Program-made: the position numbers and the translations under genes
Notes under the pieces: model-generated
What the model was told of the DNA's origin: nothing
The model's database searches: none
What the model saw: only the letters and a program-made list of their open reading frames with translations
Source: JABMMZ01 sp964438995
Lineage (GTDB): Bacteria > Bacteroidota > Bacteroidia > NS11-12g > UBA955
Assembly: GCA_964438995.1 (NCBI GenBank)
Contig: CAYTMQ010000003.1
Coordinates: 1-64,000, forward strand
DNA: 64,000 nucleotides
Reading direction: 5' to 3'
Shown: positions 60,082 through 64,000 of the stretch, piece after piece
Position numbering within the stretch: position 1 is the first letter of the stretch
Layout: every line of letters starts with the position of its first letter

Positions 60082-63000
60082 AGCACAAATACACCTTCGA
60101 GATTAAATGATGTAACCCCATCCAATCCAAGTGCTCTTACTTTGTACAAGTATTGTCCTTCTTGACACATTTGACCCTTATACGTTCCATCCCAACCTAC
60201 ATTCACATCGTTTGAGAAGAACACTTGCTCGCCCCATCTGTTGTACACTTCAAACTTGTAATCCAAAATAGGATTTCCAGTTTGATTAAATATCAAAATA
60301 GCTCTTGGAATAAATACTTCGTTTTTATTATCACCATTCGGCGAAAAAGCGGTAGGTATAAAAATCTTGGATTCAGAAATCAAACACAAAACGTTCGAAA
60401 AACTCTCTACAAACTCACTTGTGTCTTTAATAGCTTGTATTTTAAAACATATTGAATCATCCAACTTGGTGTCTAAAAAGTCGAAATTAAATACAGTTCC
60501 TGACCCATTCATTGAGCCAACAACCTTAAAGGTATTGTCTTCTCTTAATAAAACCTGATATTGTTTAACACCACTCGACCATTTTTCGTAATTGCTCCAA
60601 TTGAGTTTTGCTACATAACCTTCACTCTTACCACCAAGAAGTATAGTTCTATTGATTGAACTCTCTGGCGATTCTGCTCCACAATGGTCAACTGCTCTTA
60701 TGGTATATGTATATGACACCTTTCCTGTTTCCATAAAAGGATCATCATCTATATATCCTAAAGAATCCGATTTATCGTAATTGTCATTGCTAGCAGCACC
60801 TGTGTATGATCTTGAGATGATATAATGATCGACATTCTTGACGTAACTATATCTTCTCCATTGGGTGTATGTCTTATTTCCTGGCAATACTGTAGTACGA
60901 ACAGAGGTTACTGGAACACTCGGTGGTACATACAATGCTGTCTTACAAACGGTATTACTTTTTGAAGTCCACTTATAATTTTTTTCTACGGCTTCAATGT
61001 AGTAACAGTACAACTTGTTGCACAATTTTCTATCTCTATACGTTGTTATACCAGAAGATGTAGAATCAAATAATTTAAATGGTCCACCAGATTCACTTCT
61101 ATAAATTCTATAACGTCTAACATTAGAACTTCCCCAACCTTCGTATGGCAACCAATCTAAAATCAAATCGTTGACAGCTGTATCTGTAACTTGTAAGAAA
61201 ATAGTACAATGTGGATTTGATACCGGTCCGAGATTGTTACATTTGTCTTTTGTTTTGACAACATAACAATACCTCGAATTTTGAACATTGATACCACTGT
61301 TAACTCTGAATGTAGTGTCTACGATGTTAGCACTGCTATAAAGAAAATTATAATTTGGCGCATTGTCGTTGTACAAACTATATCCCGTAAAGTATTTGAA
61401 TGTCGCTTTTTGCCAATTCACATCGATAAACTGATTATTGGTTATTGTGACATAATTGATTGGTCGAGAAGTCGGACCAATGGTATCATTCGTATAGATA
61501 AATCTATAAGCAGTATCTGTACAATTGTTTTTATCTTTTACCAATAAGAGAATTTGACTCAATCCAATTTTTTTGAAATTGTATCCAGTTAGTCTGGTAT
61601 AGGCAGTATCAGATATAGTGGCAGGATCACCAAAATCCCACTCCCAATTTTTGATATCAGCATTGGATGGCAAACTATTCGCTGTGAAATCAATTCTCTG
61701 ATTGTAACAAATAGAATCAGCACTTGCTGTAAAACTTACTTCTGGTCGCTTATAGGCTTTAATAAACACCATGTTTCTAGCAGTATCTTCACAACCATTG
61801 CTAGCTTTTGCGATTAGAACAGGATTATAGTCTCCAGGTGGGTAAGTATGACTAGGAGAAAATGTTGTATTGTCTATTGTTCCGTTGTTATCAAAATCCC
61901 ATTTATAAGATACACCACCTATGGTATTGTTTCTGAACCTTACTGTTAAATCAGCACATCCAGTGTCATTGCCAATAACAGCAAGCTTTGATTCTGGCGA
62001 CTTCAATACAAATACAGAATCTTTTTGGTACTGAACAATACAACCAAATGAATCAATTACTGACAACACTGGATTAAATTTCTGATATGGTAAAGATCTA
62101 TCAAAGATTTGATAGACATGCGTATTAAAGTTGATTGAATCCAATACACTTCCATCACCATATTCTAAAAAGAATCTTCTGTAATATTTGCTCTCGTTAA
62201 TGAAATTTACCTTGAGTTTTTCGCATCCTACATTGTTGGTTAAATGGAATTTTGGAATAGGACCAATTACTTTGATATAGCCCTTTTTATCCATGGTATC
62301 ATTACAACCATAACCTTTGACTATAAGCTTCACGTCACTGCCATCCGGACCAGTATTCTGGCTATACAAATGGCCAAAAGTACTAAGGTTATTTGTGACC
62401 GAATCTCCATCACCTAAATACCATCGATATTCAAAAATTGCAGGATGTCTTACTGCCGTAATTCTAGCAATAATTGGCGCACAATAGTTCAATGTATCAT
62501 CACTTGAAAATCTTGCTTTGATGTCATTAGAATAGATTGCTGCTATTGTTGTATCGGTACAATTACCATTTCCATAAGCTATCAATCCAATTCTAAACAC
62601 ACCTTCTTTTGTAAACAATATGCTAGGATTTTTAGCGGTGTTTGAAGGCAGGAATGACGCTCCACTACCTGAGTCTTTTAAGAACCATTTAAAATTGATG
62701 GCATCTTTATCAGACTGATTGAACAATTTCAATGGTTTTCCAACGCAAGCATAATAAGAGTTTTGATTTGGCATGAATGCCGCTACAACTCCTGAAGTCA
62801 ATGTTGAAGTATTAACAGAATCATTGCAACCAGATGCATGCGTGTACTTAAAATTGAAATAAAAATACCCTGATTTTTTGATAAATACACCAGTAGGATT
62901 TGTTGTCGGAATTCTAATGACAACTTTATTGGTATCATACGGACTCTTCCACAAATAGGTTTCTGCGGCAGTGCTATTATTTTTAAAGTTGTAAGCATAG

Positions 63001-64000
63001 GTTTTCTGAGCAAACAATGTTGCATTAAATGGATTACAAACTTTAATTGGATTAATATTTGGCAAGAAATTTACACCATTAACCTTAAGCCTGAAAGGTA
63101 AGAACATGGTATCATAACAGGTCATCCTAGCCGAATATCTACTGTATTTGATTGTATATAATCCAGGCAGTAAACTTACAGTTACGCTATCACCATTATA
63201 CGTATACTTAAGATTAGAACTGTCTTTATGGATAAATTCCCATTTGTGAATATAGGTTCTGTAATAATTGGAATCTTTGTACTTCGCGCTTAAACCAACA
63301 GGTTTTCTAAAGCAAACATTAGAATCGCTAATTAGAAACTTTGGTATTGGGCGCTCTATTAAAATTTCCTTTAACATGGTAACTGAATCTCGGCAACCAA
63401 GTATGTTGTAGGCAATTAACTTAACTGTATAATGTCCTGTATCTGGATAACTGATTTTCGGATCAACTGTAGAATCGCGTTTCATAACTTGATTCTTATT
63501 GTTGTAGAAAGTCCATGCGTATTTATTTTCAGCTTTGCTTGTACCTCTTTGAGTGCCATTAGCAAATTCTACCATTTCAATCGGACAAGCTGGACGAGGT
63601 TTCCAACTGAACATTGGAAATATTTTTTTAATGAATAAAGCGTTCTTCTTTAAGACAGTATCTTTACACCCATTAGAACCTGTGACAATCAGTCGAACGG
63701 CATATGAAGCATAGTTCTTACAAACCATTTTAGCTGGATTTGTAGACTCTGTTTGCAAACTGGTATTTAAAAAACTATCGTTATACAAATCCCATTTCAA
63801 TGTTTTCGTAATCCCAACATTGATTCGGGAAGTATCTACAACATTGAAAGTATCAGGACGCAAACAACTATAACTGTTTGGAATTTTAAAACCTGCTATT
63901 GGTCCATTAACTGTTACATGATTTGTATATGTTTTCTCAGACTTACATCCATTGACTTCATCGGAAACATAAATTGTAAATATACCAAAGTTTGTAAATT
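60072..64000 (-). CDS. Giant PKD/fibronectin-type surface protein with gliding-motility (type B T9SS) C terminus (5' end beyond window)
   Basis: The apparent start at 63863 is only a TTG. The same frame stays open to base 63998 at the right edge (…SDEVNGCKSEKTY…), so at least ~1,300 residues are coded and the gene is partial. It contains repeated PKD-type cores (YKWDFDNNGTIDN, WEWDFGDPATIS) and CxD segments (GCKDTV, GCADLTV). Fibronectin-type segments follow, then a C-terminal domain (FIPTAFSPNGDNKNEVF…YNRWGEQVFFS… GWDGTYKG) typical of gliding-motility-associated type B T9SS cargo. It is likely a cell-surface adhesin. Confidence 0.9.
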   Translation of the reverse strand, partial: FTNFGIFTIYVSDEVNGCKSEKTYTNHVTVNGPIAGFKIPNSYSCLRPDTFNVVDTSRINVGITKTLKWDLYNDSFLNTSLQTESTNPAKMVCKNYASYAVRLIVTGSNGCKDTVLKKNALFIKKIFPMFSWKPRPACPIEMVEFANGTQRGTSKAENKYAWTFYNNKNQVMKRDSTVDPKISYPDTGHYTVKLIAYNILGCRDSVTMLKEILIERPIPKFLISDSNVCFRKPVGLSAKYKDSNYYRTYIHKWEFIHKDSSNLKYTYNGDSVTVSLLPGLYTIKYSRYSARMTCYDTMFLPFRLKVNGVNFLPNINPIKVCNPFNATLFAQKTYAYNFKNNSTAAETYLWKSPYDTNKVVIRIPTTNPTGVFIKKSGYFYFNFKYTHASGCNDSVNTSTLTSGVVAAFMPNQNSYYACVGKPLKLFNQSDKDAINFKWFLKDSGSGASFLPSNTAKNPSILFTKEGVFRIGLIAYGNGNCTDTTIAAIYSNDIKARFSSDDTLNYCAPIIARITAVRHPAIFEYRWYLGDGDSVTNNLSTFGHLYSQNTGPDGSDVKLIVKGYGCNDTMDKKGYIKVIGPIPKFHLTNNVGCEKLKVNFINESKYYRRFFLEYGDGSVLDSINFNTHVYQIFDRSLPYQKFNPVLSVIDSFGCIVQYQKDSVFVLKSPESKLAVIGNDTGCADLTVRFRNNTIGGVSYKWDFDNNGTIDNTTFSPSHTYPPGDYNPVLIAKASNGCEDTARNMVFIKAYKRPEVSFTASADSICYNQRIDFTANSLPSNADIKNWEWDFGDPATISDTAYTRLTGYNFKKIGLSQILLLVKDKNNCTDTAYRFIYTNDTIGPTSRPINYVTITNNQFIDVNWQKATFKYFTGYSLYNDNAPNYNFLYSSANIVDTTFRVNSGINVQNSRYCYVVKTKDKCNNLGPVSNPHCTIFLQVTDTAVNDLILDWLPYEGWGSSNVRRYRIYRSESGGPFKLFDSTSSGITTYRDRKLCNKLYCYYIEAVEKNYKWTSKSNTVCKTALYVPPSVPVTSVRTTVLPGNKTYTQWRRYSYVKNVDHYIISRSYTGAASNDNYDKSDSLGYIDDDPFMETGKVSYTYTIRAVDHCGAESPESSINRTILLGGKSEGYVAKLNWSNYEKWSSGVKQYQVLLREDNTFKVVGSMNGSGTVFNFDFLDTKLDDSICFKIQAIKDTSEFVESFSNVLCLISESKIFIPTAFSPNGDNKNEVFIPRAILIFNQTGNPILDYKFEVYNRWGEQVFFSNDVNVGWDGTYKGQMCQEGQYLYKVRALGLDGVTSFNLEGVFVLLR

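Overview
The window is a piece of a Bacteroidota chromosome. Its protein set shows type IX secretion sorting domains, a gliding-motility-type C-terminal domain, PKD-rich surface proteins and DUF4836/DUF3352-like membrane proteins. One gene (ffh) has a textbook Bacteroidota promoter (TTTG, 19 bp, TATTTTTG). No rRNA, tRNA or CRISPR was recognised.

Layout. (1) 1-8262 is host DNA: a tandemly duplicated small lipoprotein locus, a large secreted protein apparently cut short by an in-frame TGA, an ECF sigma factor with a membrane-anchored partner, a barrel-like protein, a secreted OmpA-like protein that shares two domains with that partner, and an HTH regulator. (2) About 8308-41164 is an integrated genomic island of roughly 33 kb. 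Its integrase and HTH genes sit at the right end, and copies of GGCAACAAATA occur at both ends. (3) 41200-64000 is host DNA again: a CsgG-like protein, DUF3352/MORN protein, M3 peptidase, an ABC exporter pair, DUF4836 protein, thiamine pyrophosphokinase, MsrA, Ffh and three very large secreted or surface proteins.

Inside the island, reading in the direction of the minus-strand genes from the right edge: a zinc-finger/HTH protein, tyrosine recombinase, a hypothetical protein, two HTH_17 proteins, a VirE_N/BT4734-like primase-associated protein and a PriCT_2/DUF3987 protein (integration and replication). Next comes a defence block: AbiEi/AbiEii-like pair, type III Mod and Res, and a long Argonaute whose PIWI catalytic aspartates look lost. 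Then follows a tightly packed ten-gene operon (15018-26036): ABC ATPase, permease, two paralogous SAM methyltransferases, an NMT1/THI5-like lipoprotein, a divergent cytoplasmic histidine-kinase-like protein, and four receiver-like proteins, one of which ends in a predicted HEPN RNase-like domain (R-x4-H). I do not recognise this combination and consider it the best candidate for an undescribed signalling or defence system. Downstream are a transglutaminase-fold protein, a four-TM protein and a vWA lipoprotein. The left edge carries a non-coding, hairpin-dense 1.5 kb region, two small hypothetical genes, a conserved Bacteroidota hypothetical and a staphylococcal-type nuclease. I see no relaxase or conjugation genes, so the island looks like a defence/signalling island that is not self-transmissible.

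Many starts were moved from the longest open frame to an ATG at a signal peptide or conserved N terminus. The last gene runs off the right edge and the first runs off the left.
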